Positions 1-7,843 of a DNA stretch of 64,000 bases are shown one piece after another. The stretch's first letter is position 1. Each line of letters begins with the position of its first letter. This DNA is from Novosphingobium sp. GTDB lineage: Bacteria > Pseudomonadota > Alphaproteobacteria > Sphingomonadales > Sphingomonadaceae. Location: assembly GCA_024236215.1 (NCBI GenBank), contig JACKKX010000002.1, positions 558,001 through 622,000 on the forward strand, read 5' to 3'. Below the pieces are notes generated by a model that saw nothing but the letters and a program-made list of their open reading frames with translations, was not told the origin of the DNA and did no database searches. Both the position numbers and the translations under genes were made by a program.

Positions 1-219
1 CGTGAGGAGGAAGCCGAAAAAGAACGGCGGAAGCACGAGAAACAACATGATCGGCGCATGCAGCAGGCTTGCGGGGATGGGTTGCTCAAGGTGCGGCCCC
101 ATCCCGCCGAGGGCGAACAGCGTTGCGCCCCACCACATTATGACCAAGGCGAACTGGGCCGCGCCAACGAGAAACAGCAGCCGGTGCGGGGCCGCAAGGA
201 CGACCGGGGCTTTTACCAC
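1..219 (-). CDS. NnrS family protein, N-terminal part (cut by window start)
   Basis: This is the first 73 codons of a hydrophobic protein that runs off the window edge. I start it at GTG 219-217, which overlaps the TAA stop of the upstream CopD-like gene, a sign of translational coupling. The visible part has an HRLLFLVGA opening, one membrane segment, then a HAPIMLFLVLPPFFFGFLLT stretch that matches the first two helices of NnrS proteins. NnrS proteins are multi-helix haem/copper membrane proteins tied to nitric oxide and nitrosative stress. Its place at the end of a cbb3 oxidase operon that has an NsrR-like regulator upstream fits that role. The family call rests on a short segment; GTG as start is inferred. 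Confidence 0.72.
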   Translation of the reverse strand, partial: MVKAPVVLAAPHRLLFLVGAAQFALVIMWWGATLFALGGMGPHLEQPIPASLLHAPIMLFLVLPPFFFGFLLT

Positions 220-683
220 AAGCCATGGCTCCCGCCAGCAGCGCCGATGATCGTGATCAGCGAGGCCGCCAGCAGAACACGATGCATGATCTCCATCCGG
301 CGAAAATCGGCGGCTGGCGTGGACGAATGGCGCATGCGCTTATGGATGACGAGCGGTTCGAGCACGAACAGCATCATGGCAAACATCGTCCACACGGCCA
401 CCATGGCCGTCATCCACCAAAATTGCGGTTGGCCGAACCGTTCCCATAAGCCGGCGCGCCAGACCATCCAGAAGCCGCTGAGGCCGGCCAGCGCCACCCA
501 GACGCGCGCCTGCCGGGCAAAGCCGCGTTCGAACCGATGAAATCCCGAGAGCCGCTCATCCGGCAGAGTGTCGCGCCGGATCGCTGGCAAGGCCACCGTG
601 GTGACAAAGGCGACGCCGCCGATCCACAGCACGACGGAGGCTATGTGGATCACTCGGGCCATCAGGAAGTCATCCATCGCCAT
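213..683 (-). CDS. CopD-like four-helix membrane protein
   Basis: A 156-aa integral membrane protein with about four hydrophobic helices. It opens with IHIASVVLWIGGVAFVTTV, the histidine-bearing first helix typical of the CopD/DUF2269-like superfamily, and has a second His near VIHKRMRH. Such proteins are often found beside nnrS. They are suspected of binding haem or copper in the inner membrane, but no reaction is known. The gene sits 45 bp downstream of ccoS and its stop overlaps the putative nnrS start. It is probably the penultimate gene of the cbb3 operon transcript. The family assignment is fairly sure; the function is not. Confidence 0.7.
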   Translation of the reverse strand: MAMDDFLMARVIHIASVVLWIGGVAFVTTVALPAIRRDTLPDERLSGFHRFERGFARQARVWVALAGLSGFWMVWRAGLWERFGQPQFWWMTAMVAVWTMFAMMLFVLEPLVIHKRMRHSSTPAADFRRMEIMHRVLLAASLITIIGAAGGSHGLW

Positions 684-728
684 GCTCCTGCGATCCTGTC
701 GCCTTGCCGGGGGTGGAACCTGTCCCGG

Positions 729-881
729 TCACAGCGGCTTGTCATCCTCGTCCCGGAAAATCCGCTCCGACGCTCCGGTAACATCCTCGTACTGGCCCGT
801 CCTGCATGCCCAGAAGAATACTGCGAGACCCAGACCGCCAAGGGCGATCGACACCGGGATCAGGAAGGTCAGTGCACTCAT
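729..881 (-). CDS. ccoS: cbb3-type cytochrome oxidase maturation protein CcoS
   Basis: A 50-aa protein with one N-terminal membrane helix (about residues 4-24) and a short acidic cytoplasmic tail with the family pattern of an aromatic-Asp-Asp run (QYEDVTG) and a final FRDEDDKPL. CcoS is needed for correct cofactor insertion (haem b and CuB) into the CcoN subunit. The ATG overlaps the TGA of the DUF2189 gene (ATGA), which decides the start; a longer frame upstream is antisense-like noise. CcoS is usually found with ccoG, ccoH and ccoI. Those genes are not in this window, so they must lie elsewhere or the maturation set is reduced. Confidence 0.9.
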   Translation of the reverse strand: MSALTFLIPVSIALGGLGLAVFFWACRTGQYEDVTGASERIFRDEDDKPL

Positions 882-1666
882 CGGCAAATCGCGCGATAGG
901 CATGCCATGTCGCATGGCCCAGCCACGGAAATACGACGATCAGCCCGATCATCCCGGTCGCCACCGAAAGCACAAACAGCGCCAATACCACCGCACCCCA
1001 GACAACCAGCGCCGGCAGATTGTTCCAGACCAGCGCCCAACTCGTGCCCATCGCGGTCAGGCTATCCAGCCGCCGGTCGAGCATCATCGGAATCGAAAAG
1101 GCCGAAATGGCAAAGGCGAAGGCGGCGAACAGGCCGCCGACTGCCGAGCCGACCAGCAACATCGCCAGCCCCGTCGGTGTGGCGAACAGCATCTGCACGA
1201 TATGGTTGAATCCCGGAAACGGCCGGACACCGAAGAACAGGGCGTAGATCAGCACCGCTGCCCGCATCCACAGCAGCAGCAGCCCGCACAACATCGCGCC
1301 AGTGAACAGGATCTGCCCCCCCGACTGCGCCCGGGGCATCAGCATATGCGCCAGCTTAATGGGCCGGCCTTCCTCTAGCGAGCGGCTCTTGTCGTAAAGT
1401 CCGATGGCCAGCGCCGGAGCAAGGATGAGAAAGCCGGCAAGCACCGGGAAGATGGCAAAATCCCATTCCAGCACCACCAGTCCCACGATGAGCGCAGCGG
1501 ACAGCAGGAACACGAACAGGCCGTAGAGCAGGCTGGACAGTGGATTGCGCGTCAGGTCGTGCCATCCCGCGCGCAGCCAGACGGTAGCGCTGCTGACCGG
1601 CAGGTTCCGGGCATAGGGACTGATCCGGGGGAGCGGCGGGACGACGGGGGGGATGGTGGTCATCAT
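878..1666 (-). CDS. DUF2189 integral membrane protein
   Basis: A 262-aa protein with about six membrane helices after a proline-rich cytoplasmic N-terminus (PPVVPPLPRISPYARNLPVSS). The WLRAGWHDLTRNPLSSLLYGLF segment and the later YDKSRSLEEGRP loop are typical of DUF2189, a family described as cytochrome c oxidase-associated membrane proteins in alphaproteobacteria. Its biochemical role is unknown. It lies between the small membrane protein gene and ccoS, and its stop overlaps the ccoS start. Its position inside an oxidase operon supports a role in assembly or stability of the cbb3 enzyme, which is an inference from context only. Confidence 0.82.
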   Translation of the reverse strand: MMTTIPPVVPPLPRISPYARNLPVSSATVWLRAGWHDLTRNPLSSLLYGLFVFLLSAALIVGLVVLEWDFAIFPVLAGFLILAPALAIGLYDKSRSLEEGRPIKLAHMLMPRAQSGGQILFTGAMLCGLLLLWMRAAVLIYALFFGVRPFPGFNHIVQMLFATPTGLAMLLVGSAVGGLFAAFAFAISAFSIPMMLDRRLDSLTAMGTSWALVWNNLPALVVWGAVVLALFVLSVATGMIGLIVVFPWLGHATWHAYRAICR

Positions 1667-1681
1667 CGTCTCCTGATCATG

Positions 1682-1867
1682 TCAGCATGACGGCTGGGCC
1701 GCGGTGAAGATGCCGGGGCTTGCGGGTTGTGCACCGGCCTTGGCATGCGCCACGCAGCGCGGCTGCGAACTGATAGCGACATAGACAAGATGGGCATTGG
1801 CGAGCAGCACGACGACGAGCGCGATGACGGACCATATCACGATCGAGCGGCGGGATGGTGCGGTCAT
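1682..1867 (-). CDS. 61-aa single-helix membrane protein in the cco operon
   Basis: A small protein whose start (ATG at 1867-1865) overlaps the end of ccoP by four bases (ATGA). It has a short basic N-terminus, one strong membrane helix (about residues 9-31) and a tail with a Cys (SQPRCVAHAK) that might be exposed on the periplasmic side. I recognise similar short proteins after ccoP in sphingomonads but know no defined function for them. Its length and position invite comparison with FixH/CcoH, but it is far too short and lacks that fold. It may be an accessory subunit or assembly helper of the oxidase. Confidence 0.68.
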   Translation of the reverse strand: MTAPSRRSIVIWSVIALVVVLLANAHLVYVAISSQPRCVAHAKAGAQPASPGIFTAAQPSC

Positions 1868-2748
1868 CGCCGGCTGGCTCCCTTGTCGAGGAGATAGACC
1901 ACGAGGATCTTGCGATCGACCGGACTGAGCTGGTTCTGCCAGGCGGGCATTTCGCCCTGCCTTCCATCGTAAACCGAAGTATAGACCGACTGCGCATCGC
2001 CGCCATAAAGCCAAGTACGATCCGAGAGGTTGGGTACGCCCAGCGCCTGGTTGCCGCGTCCCTCCGGTCCGTGGCAGGCGACGCAATTGGCCGCGAAGAC
2101 CGCCTGCCCCGCCGCGACCGATTGCGCGGTTCTGCCCAATGCATGGGCCGGGTCCGACAGCGACAGGACATAATCGGTCACCGCCAGAACGGCGTTGTTG
2201 TCGAGAATGCCATCGCGGCCAAACGCCAGCATCTGGCTGACGCGTGTATCCTTGCTCTTGCTGCTGTTGACGCCGACCGCGATGGTCTGTGCGATCATGT
2301 CGGGACTGCCACCCCAAAGCCAGTCCTTGTCAATGAGGTTGGGAAAGCCCTTGCCGCCGGTTGCGTTGATGCCGTGGCAGGCCGCGCAATTGTCGCCGAA
2401 CAATCGGTGGCCGTCTTCCCGGACGATTTTCATCAAGGCCGGGTCGGCGCGGATCTGGTTGTAATCGAGCGCCGCGATCCGGCCGGTCCAGGCGCTGCGT
2501 TCCTGCGCGGCCCGTTCAACGATCCGGGTCACGGTCGTCCGTTGATCCACGCCAAGCAGGCCGTGCGTATAGGTGCGGCCAAGCGGCCAGGCCGGCATGA
2601 GAATCCAGTAGCCCACGGCGAACAAGGCGCTGAGGATCAGGAAGAGCCATACCGCGCGGGGTACCGGGGTGTTCAGTTCCTTGATGCCGTTCCATTCATG
2701 GCCGGTCGTCTGGTGCCCGGTGTGAGGATCGCGTTCGGTTACAGCCAT
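1864..2748 (-). CDS. ccoP: cbb3-type cytochrome c oxidase subunit III (dihaem cytochrome c)
   Basis: A 294-aa subunit that passes electrons through two c-type haems to CcoO/CcoN. Residues 1-30 carry the family start (HEWNGIKELNTPVP), residues 33-52 form the membrane anchor, and two CXXCH haem motifs follow: CAACH at 121-125 and CVACH at 222-226, each with a later Met that can act as axial ligand. The start is set at ATG 2748 because the conserved N-terminal motif begins soon after it; an upstream in-frame ATG would add 22 residues that look non-coding. The gene overlaps the end of ccoQ by ten bases. Confidence 0.95.
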   Translation of the reverse strand: MAVTERDPHTGHQTTGHEWNGIKELNTPVPRAVWLFLILSALFAVGYWILMPAWPLGRTYTHGLLGVDQRTTVTRIVERAAQERSAWTGRIAALDYNQIRADPALMKIVREDGHRLFGDNCAACHGINATGGKGFPNLIDKDWLWGGSPDMIAQTIAVGVNSSKSKDTRVSQMLAFGRDGILDNNAVLAVTDYVLSLSDPAHALGRTAQSVAAGQAVFAANCVACHGPEGRGNQALGVPNLSDRTWLYGGDAQSVYTSVYDGRQGEMPAWQNQLSPVDRKILVVYLLDKGASRR

Positions 2749-2909
2749 GGCTTGTCCTCGTCCTCGATGATGTCCCGGGCTGCCTTGTCGAACCGGTCCC
2801 GGTTCCGAGGCCACAAGGCGTAAGCCAGAGCTACCGCCGCCATCGCGAGCAAGTAGACCAGCCCGAACGACTTGGAGAAACCGACCAGCGTGGAATGGGC
2901 GATGTCCAT
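2739..2909 (-). CDS. ccoQ: cbb3-type cytochrome oxidase subunit CcoQ/FixQ
   Basis: A 56-aa protein with one membrane helix (about residues 15-32) followed by a charged tail ending in IIEDEDKPWL. The acidic DED-K-P end is typical of CcoQ. The subunit is not catalytic; it stabilises the interaction of CcoP with the CcoNO core. It begins four bases after the ccoO stop and its end overlaps the ccoP start, giving the standard order N-O-Q-P. The start at ATG 2909 gives a normal family length. Confidence 0.92.
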   Translation of the reverse strand: MDIAHSTLVGFSKSFGLVYLLAMAAVALAYALWPRNRDRFDKAARDIIEDEDKPWL

Positions 2910-2913
2910 CGGG

Positions 2914-3639
2914 TCACTTTCCTGCCGGTTCGGGTGCCTGGGCCGCCTTGCTAAGCTTGCCCAGAACCTGGAGATAAGCGACCAGCGCATCCATTTCCGA
3001 TACGGTGCGCTTGTCGCCATCGAACAGGCGCACCTGCGTCGCCGGGCCATAGCGCTTCACCAGCCCCTGCGTGTCGCCATCGGGCGAAGCCTGGGCGACC
3101 GCGTCGGCTGGCGCGTTTGCGATCATCGCGTCAGTATAGGGCACACCTACGTCGCGCTGCGCTTTCAGGTGCTCGCCAAGGTAGGTGGTCTGCAATTCGG
3201 TGGTGTTCAGCCAGCGGTATTTCGGCATGACGGACTGCGGCACTACGCTGCGCGGGTTGGTGAGGTGTGCCACCTGCCAGGCGTCGGAATACTTGCCGCC
3301 GACGCGGGCGAGATCGGGACCGGTGCGCTTAGAGCCCCACAGCATCGGATGGTCGTACTTGGACTCCACCGCCAGCGAATAATGGCCATACCGATCCACG
3401 TCGTCCTGCAGCGTGCGGATCATCTGCGAATGGCAGGCATAGCAGCCTTCGCGGATGTAGATGTTGCGCCCGGCGAGTTCGAGCGGTGTGTAGACCCGCA
3501 TGTTCGGGTCGGTCTCCACCGTTTCGTCAATGGTGAACAGCGGGGCAATCTCGATCAGGCCGCCAATGCTTGCGACGACCATGATCGCGAGGACCAGGGT
3601 GATGGACTTGCGTTCAAGCCGGTAGTGGATTCCGAACAT
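2914..3639 (-). CDS. ccoO: cbb3-type cytochrome c oxidase subunit II (monohaem)
   Basis: A 241-aa membrane-anchored monohaem cytochrome. An N-terminal helix (about residues 13-31) is followed by the hallmark haem motif REGCYACHSQMIR with CYACH at 66-70, and by the axial Met in SVMPKYRW (M138). The protein takes electrons from CcoP and hands them to the binuclear centre of CcoN in the inner membrane. It starts six bases after the ccoN stop. Nothing unusual is seen; the length fits the family. Confidence 0.96.
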   Translation of the reverse strand: MFGIHYRLERKSITLVLAIMVVASIGGLIEIAPLFTIDETVETDPNMRVYTPLELAGRNIYIREGCYACHSQMIRTLQDDVDRYGHYSLAVESKYDHPMLWGSKRTGPDLARVGGKYSDAWQVAHLTNPRSVVPQSVMPKYRWLNTTELQTTYLGEHLKAQRDVGVPYTDAMIANAPADAVAQASPDGDTQGLVKRYGPATQVRLFDGDKRTVSEMDALVAYLQVLGKLSKAAQAPEPAGK

Positions 3640-3645
3640 CGCCGC

Positions 3646-5292
3646 TTACTCCGCAGGCTCGAGGTGGGCGAGGACCGGCTCATCTCCCGGCGGCGCAACG
3701 GTGGGCGCCGGTTGGCGGATCGTCATCCAGATATTGTAGCTGCCGACCACCGCGCCGGTCAGGAAGAACAGCCCGCCGATGGCCCGCGCGATGTAGTAGG
3801 GATGCATCGCCACGACCGTATCGAGGAAGGAGTAGGTCAGCGTGCCGCTGTCATTGTAGGTGCGCCACATCAGACCCTGCAGAACGCCCGAGTTCCACAT
3901 GGCAAAAACGTAGATCAGCGTTCCCGCCAGGGCGAGCCAGAAATGCACCTCGACCAGCGCCGGGGAATGCATCCGCTCACGCTTCCACAACCATGGCACC
4001 AGCGCATAGATCGAGCCGAAGGTGATCATGGCGACCCAGCCCAGCGCCCCCGAATGGACATGGCCGATCGTCCAGTCGGTATAGTGGGACAGCGAATTGA
4101 CCGGACGGATCGCCATGAACGATCCCTCGAACGTCGACAGGCCGTAGAAGACGGCGGCCATCATCATGAAGCGCAGCGTGGCGTCGTCGCGGACCTTGTC
4201 CCATGCGCCGTTCAGCGTCAGCAGCGCATTGGCCGCCGCGATCCACGAAGGGATAAGCAGCATCAGCGAGAAGGTCATGCCCAGCGTCTGCACCCACTGC
4301 GGCAGCGCCGTGTAGTGCAGGTGGTGCGAACCGGCCCACATGTAGAAGAAGGTGATCCCCCAGAAGCCGATGATCGACATGCGGTAGGAATAGATCGGGC
4401 GCCCAGCTCGCTTGGGCAGGTAATAGTACATCATGCCCAGGAAACCGGCGGTGAGGAAGAAGGCGACCGCGTTGTGGCCATACCACCACTGCGTCATCGC
4501 GTCCTGCACGCCAGAGAACGCCGAATAGCTCTTGGCGCCGGCGAAGGACACCGGCACCGCCAGGTTGTTGACGATATGGAGGATCGCGACGACGAGAATG
4601 AACGCCAGGTAATACCAGTTGGCGACGTAGATATGCGGCTCCTTGCGGCGCGCCAGCGTTCGCAGGTAGAGCACGAGGTAGGTCACCCAGACCACGACCA
4701 GCCAGATATCGGCATACCATTCCGGTTCGGCATATTCCTTCGACTGGGTAATGCCCATGAAATACCCCGACACCGCCAGGATGCAGAACAGGTTGTAGCC
4801 CAGCAGGACGAACCACGGGCTGAACTGGCCCGGCATCCGTGCGCGCGATGTGCGCTGCATCACATGGTAGGAGGTGGCGATCAGCGCATTGCCGCCAAAT
4901 CCGAAGATCACCCCGGTGGTGTGGACCGGCCGCATTCGCCCGAAGCTGGCCCATGCCGTGTCGAAGGTCATGTCGGGAAAGGCCAGCAACAATGCCACCC
5001 AGACGCCCATGAACATCCCGAACACGGCCCAGGCCATGGACAGGATGATCCCAGCCTTGCTCGGGTCATCGTAATATGAGGCCAGTCGCGTATCGTCCGG
5101 TTCCGGCGCAAAATATCCGCGCAGGACCACGGCGAGCAGGCCAAGGCTGTAGAGCGCTACGATGTAGCCGTGAATTTCCATGGCATCGGCGCGCATCGCT
5201 GCAGCTGCCGCCATGACGATACCGATCATCGTGCCCAGGATCAGGATGGCAATCGCTGCCTGGCGTTCGCTTAAGGTGAGACCTGAGATCAC
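3646..5292 (-). CDS. ccoN: cbb3-type cytochrome c oxidase subunit I (catalytic)
   Basis: A 548-aa polytopic membrane protein (about 14 helices), the proton-pumping catalytic subunit that reduces oxygen at high affinity. Metal-ligand histidines are visible: H124 in RPVHTTG (low-spin haem b), H273 in WWYGHNAV and H323/H324 in GSHHLHY (CuB), and H411/H413 in [10 protein letters not shown] (haem ligands). The reading frame begins with GTG at 5292-5290, preceded by a good GAGGGAG ribosome site, so GTG is the likely start. It is the first gene of the ccoNOQP operon. About 250 bp separate it from the gene upstream and carry a perfect inverted repeat (listed separately). Confidence 0.97.
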   Translation of the reverse strand: MISGLTLSERQAAIAILILGTMIGIVMAAAAAMRADAMEIHGYIVALYSLGLLAVVLRGYFAPEPDDTRLASYYDDPSKAGIILSMAWAVFGMFMGVWVALLLAFPDMTFDTAWASFGRMRPVHTTGVIFGFGGNALIATSYHVMQRTSRARMPGQFSPWFVLLGYNLFCILAVSGYFMGITQSKEYAEPEWYADIWLVVVWVTYLVLYLRTLARRKEPHIYVANWYYLAFILVVAILHIVNNLAVPVSFAGAKSYSAFSGVQDAMTQWWYGHNAVAFFLTAGFLGMMYYYLPKRAGRPIYSYRMSIIGFWGITFFYMWAGSHHLHYTALPQWVQTLGMTFSLMLLIPSWIAAANALLTLNGAWDKVRDDATLRFMMMAAVFYGLSTFEGSFMAIRPVNSLSHYTDWTIGHVHSGALGWVAMITFGSIYALVPWLWKRERMHSPALVEVHFWLALAGTLIYVFAMWNSGVLQGLMWRTYNDSGTLTYSFLDTVVAMHPYYIARAIGGLFFLTGAVVGSYNIWMTIRQPAPTVAPPGDEPVLAHLEPAE

Positions 5293-5362
5293 GCGCGAAC
5301 TCCCTCAAAGGACATGGCAGGAATTATCACAATAGATGCATTTGGCATACCGCTTATTGTTG

Positions 5363-5387
5363 AGAAATTGCTTTTGCAGCAATTTCT
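5363..5387. promoter_or_regulatory. Perfect 10-bp inverted repeat upstream of ccoN
   Basis: The arms AGAAATTGCT and AGCAATTTCT flank a 5-bp spacer (TTTGC), about 70 bp before the ccoN start. No U-run follows on either strand, so a rho-independent terminator is unlikely. An operator for an oxygen or nitric oxide responsive regulator, or a 5'UTR hairpin, is more plausible. I looked for an FNR/FixK box (TTGAT-N4-ATCAA) here and did not see a good one. About 20 bp closer to ccoN, AGATGCATTT at 5334-5343 resembles one half of an NsrR site. Confidence 0.45.
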
Positions 5388-5542
5388 TGTGGCAATACCG
5401 GGCGAGGTCCAGCAGCGACAATGCACGGCCTCCAATCCAGCGGGGGCAAGCGTCGAATGCGGTCCGGAGCTGCCGAGCCGCCAGCGGATCTGCTGGTGTC
5501 CCTGGCTGCAAGTGAGACTGCCGGGATATGAGCAACCTGGAA

Positions 5543-6278
5543 TCATTGCCCGGCAGCCGCCGACAGACGGGCTGCAAAGTGATGGAAGCGCTCGTGGGTT
5601 CCAGGAGCATTGCGCGCCTCCACTTCCTCAAACTCCGCAAATATCTGCCTGCGGGCCTCGGCAGGCACCAATCGTTCGACCATCGGAAAGACCATCTGGT
5701 CCTCTTTCCAGATGTGTTCCGGATAAAGGCGCTCGATGGGCTCGATGGCCGCTATGACCTTCCCTTCAGAGCCTGGCTCACCTGCGTGATAAGGCCCCCA
5801 CATACCGCGGGTGGCGACGTATTCATTTACGTTGACATGGCAGTGATACCACATCGTTCCGGCCGGCTCGGCGACGAACTTGTAGGTAAAGCTGTCGCCG
5901 GGCTGGATGCCCAGTTGGGTCATGTCGGGCACGCCGTCCATCTGCCAGGTGCCGCGCTGGAGAATACCGTGCCAGTGGATCGAATGCGGCAGGGTGGTGA
6001 GGTTGTTCACGGTGACTTCGACAAGGTCGCCTTCGCCGACGTGGAACAGGGGAGCGGGAACCTGGCCGGCGAAGGCGAAGGTGTGGAAAGTCTGGTTGCC
6101 GACCAGTGTGATCCGCGTGTCCTCGATGTTCATTTCGAACTTGTGGGAAGCGCGGCCCGTGCTTGTCGATGTCGAGGGGGGCGCTGGCGGCCGACGCAGA
6201 GGCCGAACCCAGAACGGGAAGCGCGCCCGCCGCCGCCAGGCTGGTCAGAACCGCATCGCGTCTGGTAAGCTTTGGCAT
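5543..6278 (-). pseudogene. Cupredoxin (multicopper oxidase-like) domain joined to a hemerythrin tail; frameshifted
   Basis: The first 46 codons (from ATG 6278, after an AAGGGG ribosome site) encode a Tat-like signal (TRRDAVLTSLAAAGALP) and DIDKHG; the frame then breaks near 6155-6160, where one extra base is enough to explain the shift. The body continues in another frame (6133 to 5543). It contains a cupredoxin domain with copper-type motifs HSIHWHG and WYHCHVNVNEY plus a following Met, as in nitrite reductase/laccase relatives. After about 115 residues it switches to EHIWKEDQMVFPMVERL and THERFHHFA, which read like the last helices of a hemerythrin domain. A normal two-domain copper nitrite reductase would be about 340 aa. 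I infer a deletion fusion plus frameshift, or a sequencing error in an unusual real fusion. Confidence 0.6.
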
Positions 6279-6295
6279 GTCCCCGCCCCTTAAAT

Positions 6296-6312
6296 AGGTA
6301 TGTATAATACCT
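6296..6312. promoter_or_regulatory. Palindrome AGGTAT-N5-ATACCT upstream of the cupredoxin gene
   Basis: A perfect 6-bp inverted repeat with a 5-bp spacer lies 18-34 bp before the start codon at 6278. On the minus strand it overlaps a TATTAT/TATACA stretch that could serve as a -10 box. A dyad on the promoter, one gene downstream of an NsrR/Rrf2 regulator, suggests an operator for that regulator. The sequence does not closely match the E. coli NsrR consensus, so the link is an inference. Confidence 0.4.
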
Positions 6313-6408
6313 CATTTATGGGCGAATTGTGCGTAGTGGAAAGTGAAAAATGTTGCTTTTTTAGTGCAATAAATTTGCTTGATTGCCCGTCAGGCTGGCT
6401 AATCGGCT

Positions 6409-6855
6409 TCAGTCTGTGGCCGGAAGGTTCCGGCTGAGCTGTTCGTTGAACCAGGCAGTGTCAGGCACGAGGTCGGCGACGGTGTAGCCATCCAGTCGCT
6501 TGAGGAAGTCGCCAAGGGCCAGCCCCAGGGCATTCTGGAGGCCGCAGACGCCGAACGCTGGGCACATGTTCCGCGCCGGCGACATGCATTCGACGAAGGT
6601 TTCGAGGTTTTCGAGATCCCTGACGACGGTTCCAACGTTCAGATCTCTTGCCGGAACGGCCAGGCGCAAGCCGCCGCTGCGCCCGCGAGCCGTGTCGACG
6701 TAGCCCGATTGCTGCAGGCGCTGCGCCACCTTGGCCAGATGATTGCGCGAGATGCCATAGCTGCGTGCGATCTCATCGACCGACATTTGCCGGTCGGCTG
6801 AGGCGAGCAGCATGAGGATGCGCAGGCCGTAATCGGTTTGCAGGCTGAGATGCAC
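6409..6855 (-). CDS. Rrf2 family regulator, NsrR-like
   Basis: A winged-helix regulator of about 148 aa. The N-terminal LQTDYGLRILMLLA is the classic Rrf2/NsrR start, followed by the recognition region SRNHLAKVAQRLQQSGYVDTARGRSGGLRLA. Three cysteines lie in ECMSPARNMCPAFGVCGL (C96, C104, C110 counted from the upstream ATG at 6873), as expected for an iron-sulfur cluster that senses nitric oxide. I prefer GTG 6855 because family members begin just before L-x-x-x-TDYG; ATG 6873 would add six residues. NsrR represses nitric oxide detoxification genes. The nearby nnrS and copper-protein gene support this reading. Confidence 0.85.
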   Translation of the reverse strand: MHLSLQTDYGLRILMLLASADRQMSVDEIARSYGISRNHLAKVAQRLQQSGYVDTARGRSGGLRLAVPARDLNVGTVVRDLENLETFVECMSPARNMCPAFGVCGLQNALGLALGDFLKRLDGYTVADLVPDTAWFNEQLSRNLPATD

Positions 6856-6915
6856 GATGCCAACATGGGCCAAGTCGTTTTTCGAGGCAACCGTCTGGAG
6901 CCGCCTCGCGCCATG

Positions 6916-7329
6916 TCAGGTTTTGTCTGCACTCTTGCGGACATTGACGATGGTGAGTTTGCGTTCACGCCCGTCGCGGTCAGGCCACAGGATGGATTGG
7001 CCGGCGCGCAGACCGATCAAACCGGCGCCGACTGGCGTGAGAATGGACACACGCCCGGCCGCGATATCGGCGTCCCGGGGAAAGACGAGTTCGACCGTCC
7101 GGTCGGCGCCGCTCGCCTCGTCGATGAATTCCACTGTGGAATGCATCGTGACGACATCGGGCGGAAGGCTGGCCGCGTCATGGACGGTGGCGCGTGAAAT
7201 TTCGTCGAGCAATTGCCGACTGACTTCCGGGACCCGCGCTTTGGCACTCAACGCGAGATCAGTCAGTGTATCAGCCTCGACATCTATCATGTGTATCGGC
7301 GGCCGCCGTGTGGCCTTCTTCGTGGTCAT
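6916..7329 (-). CDS. rnk: Regulator of nucleoside diphosphate kinase / GreA-GreB C-terminal domain protein
   Basis: A 137-aa protein with an N-terminal helical part (residues 1-55) and a GreA/GreB C-terminal FKBP-like domain (about 60-130). That domain shows MHSTVEFIDEASGADRTVELVFPRDADIAAGRVSILTPVGAGLIGL and the pattern SILWPDRDGRERKLTIV, typical of Rnk. Rnk proteins bind RNA polymerase near the secondary channel but lack the long coiled coil of GreA. The role in sphingomonads is not defined. It ends about 60 bp upstream of the NsrR-like gene on the same strand. Confidence 0.85.
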   Translation of the reverse strand: MTTKKATRRPPIHMIDVEADTLTDLALSAKARVPEVSRQLLDEISRATVHDAASLPPDVVTMHSTVEFIDEASGADRTVELVFPRDADIAAGRVSILTPVGAGLIGLRAGQSILWPDRDGRERKLTIVNVRKSADKT

Positions 7330-7569
7330 GACAATGCAAAATCCGGAGCTTGTATCGCGGGTCCGCGATCAAATCGCGGCGATGGAGAGGATTTTCGCCC
7401 CGAGACCGGAGCACACCGCACCGGATCCCGGGGCTAGTTGCCCGCGAGAAGCTGACCTGCGTGAACGCGAAAACGCGGTTGGATGGATTGAGACCACATG
7501 ATGCGAGCGTGCAACGACCGCATCGACAAGTCAAATATGCTGGTCTGATTGGCGCCCCTTCCCCGCAAA

Positions 7570-7815
7570 TCAGGCAAAGGCGCCTGCATCATCCATTTGC
7601 TGGAGCGTCAGTGGCATTTCGACCGCGTCTGCAACAAGGATCGCGAACTTGGCTCCGCGATAATAGATGTCCGGCCTGTGCCAGGCCTCCATCACCTTGA
7701 GGCGCACACCGGCCAGTTCCACCTCTTCGCCGGGAACCGGCGGGTTGGAGAAATGGAAGCTTCCTTCGGCTGTTGCCGTTTGCCGATTCCGGCCCAGGAA
7801 TATGTCTACCAGCAT
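7570..7815 (-). CDS. 81-aa protein of unknown function downstream of sodB
   Basis: I do not recognise this protein. It opens MLVDIFLGRNRQTATAEGSFHFSNPPVPGEEVELAG and looks like a small soluble beta-rich domain with a conserved-looking EAWHRPDIYYRGAKFAILV segment. The start at ATG 7815 gives a compact protein; a longer frame to 8004 overlaps sodB in a non-coding-looking proline-rich stretch. It lies 28 bp after sodB and is probably the last gene of the peroxiredoxin-carbonic anhydrase-sod transcript, which suggests an oxidative stress setting but proves nothing about function. Confidence 0.6.
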   Translation of the reverse strand: MLVDIFLGRNRQTATAEGSFHFSNPPVPGEEVELAGVRLKVMEAWHRPDIYYRGAKFAILVADAVEMPLTLQQMDDAGAFA

Positions 7816-7843
7816 GTCTTTCCATCCTTTCCAGAGCGTGTGC

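Noticed and set aside
2872-5079. Very long plus-strand frame (735 codons) opposite the cco genes
   Set aside because: It is antisense to well-supported ccoN, ccoO and ccoQ and has low-complexity His/Arg-rich content typical of a GC-rich shadow frame.
5293-5542. FNR/FixK box for the cbb3 operon
   Set aside because: No good TTGAT-N4-ATCAA sequence is visible. Only partial matches such as TTGTGATAATT occur.
7328-7501. 57-codon plus-strand frame (MTMQNPELVSRVRDQ...) next to rnk
   Set aside because: Its start lies within the rnk start codon region (CATG), there is no ribosome site on that strand and no known family.
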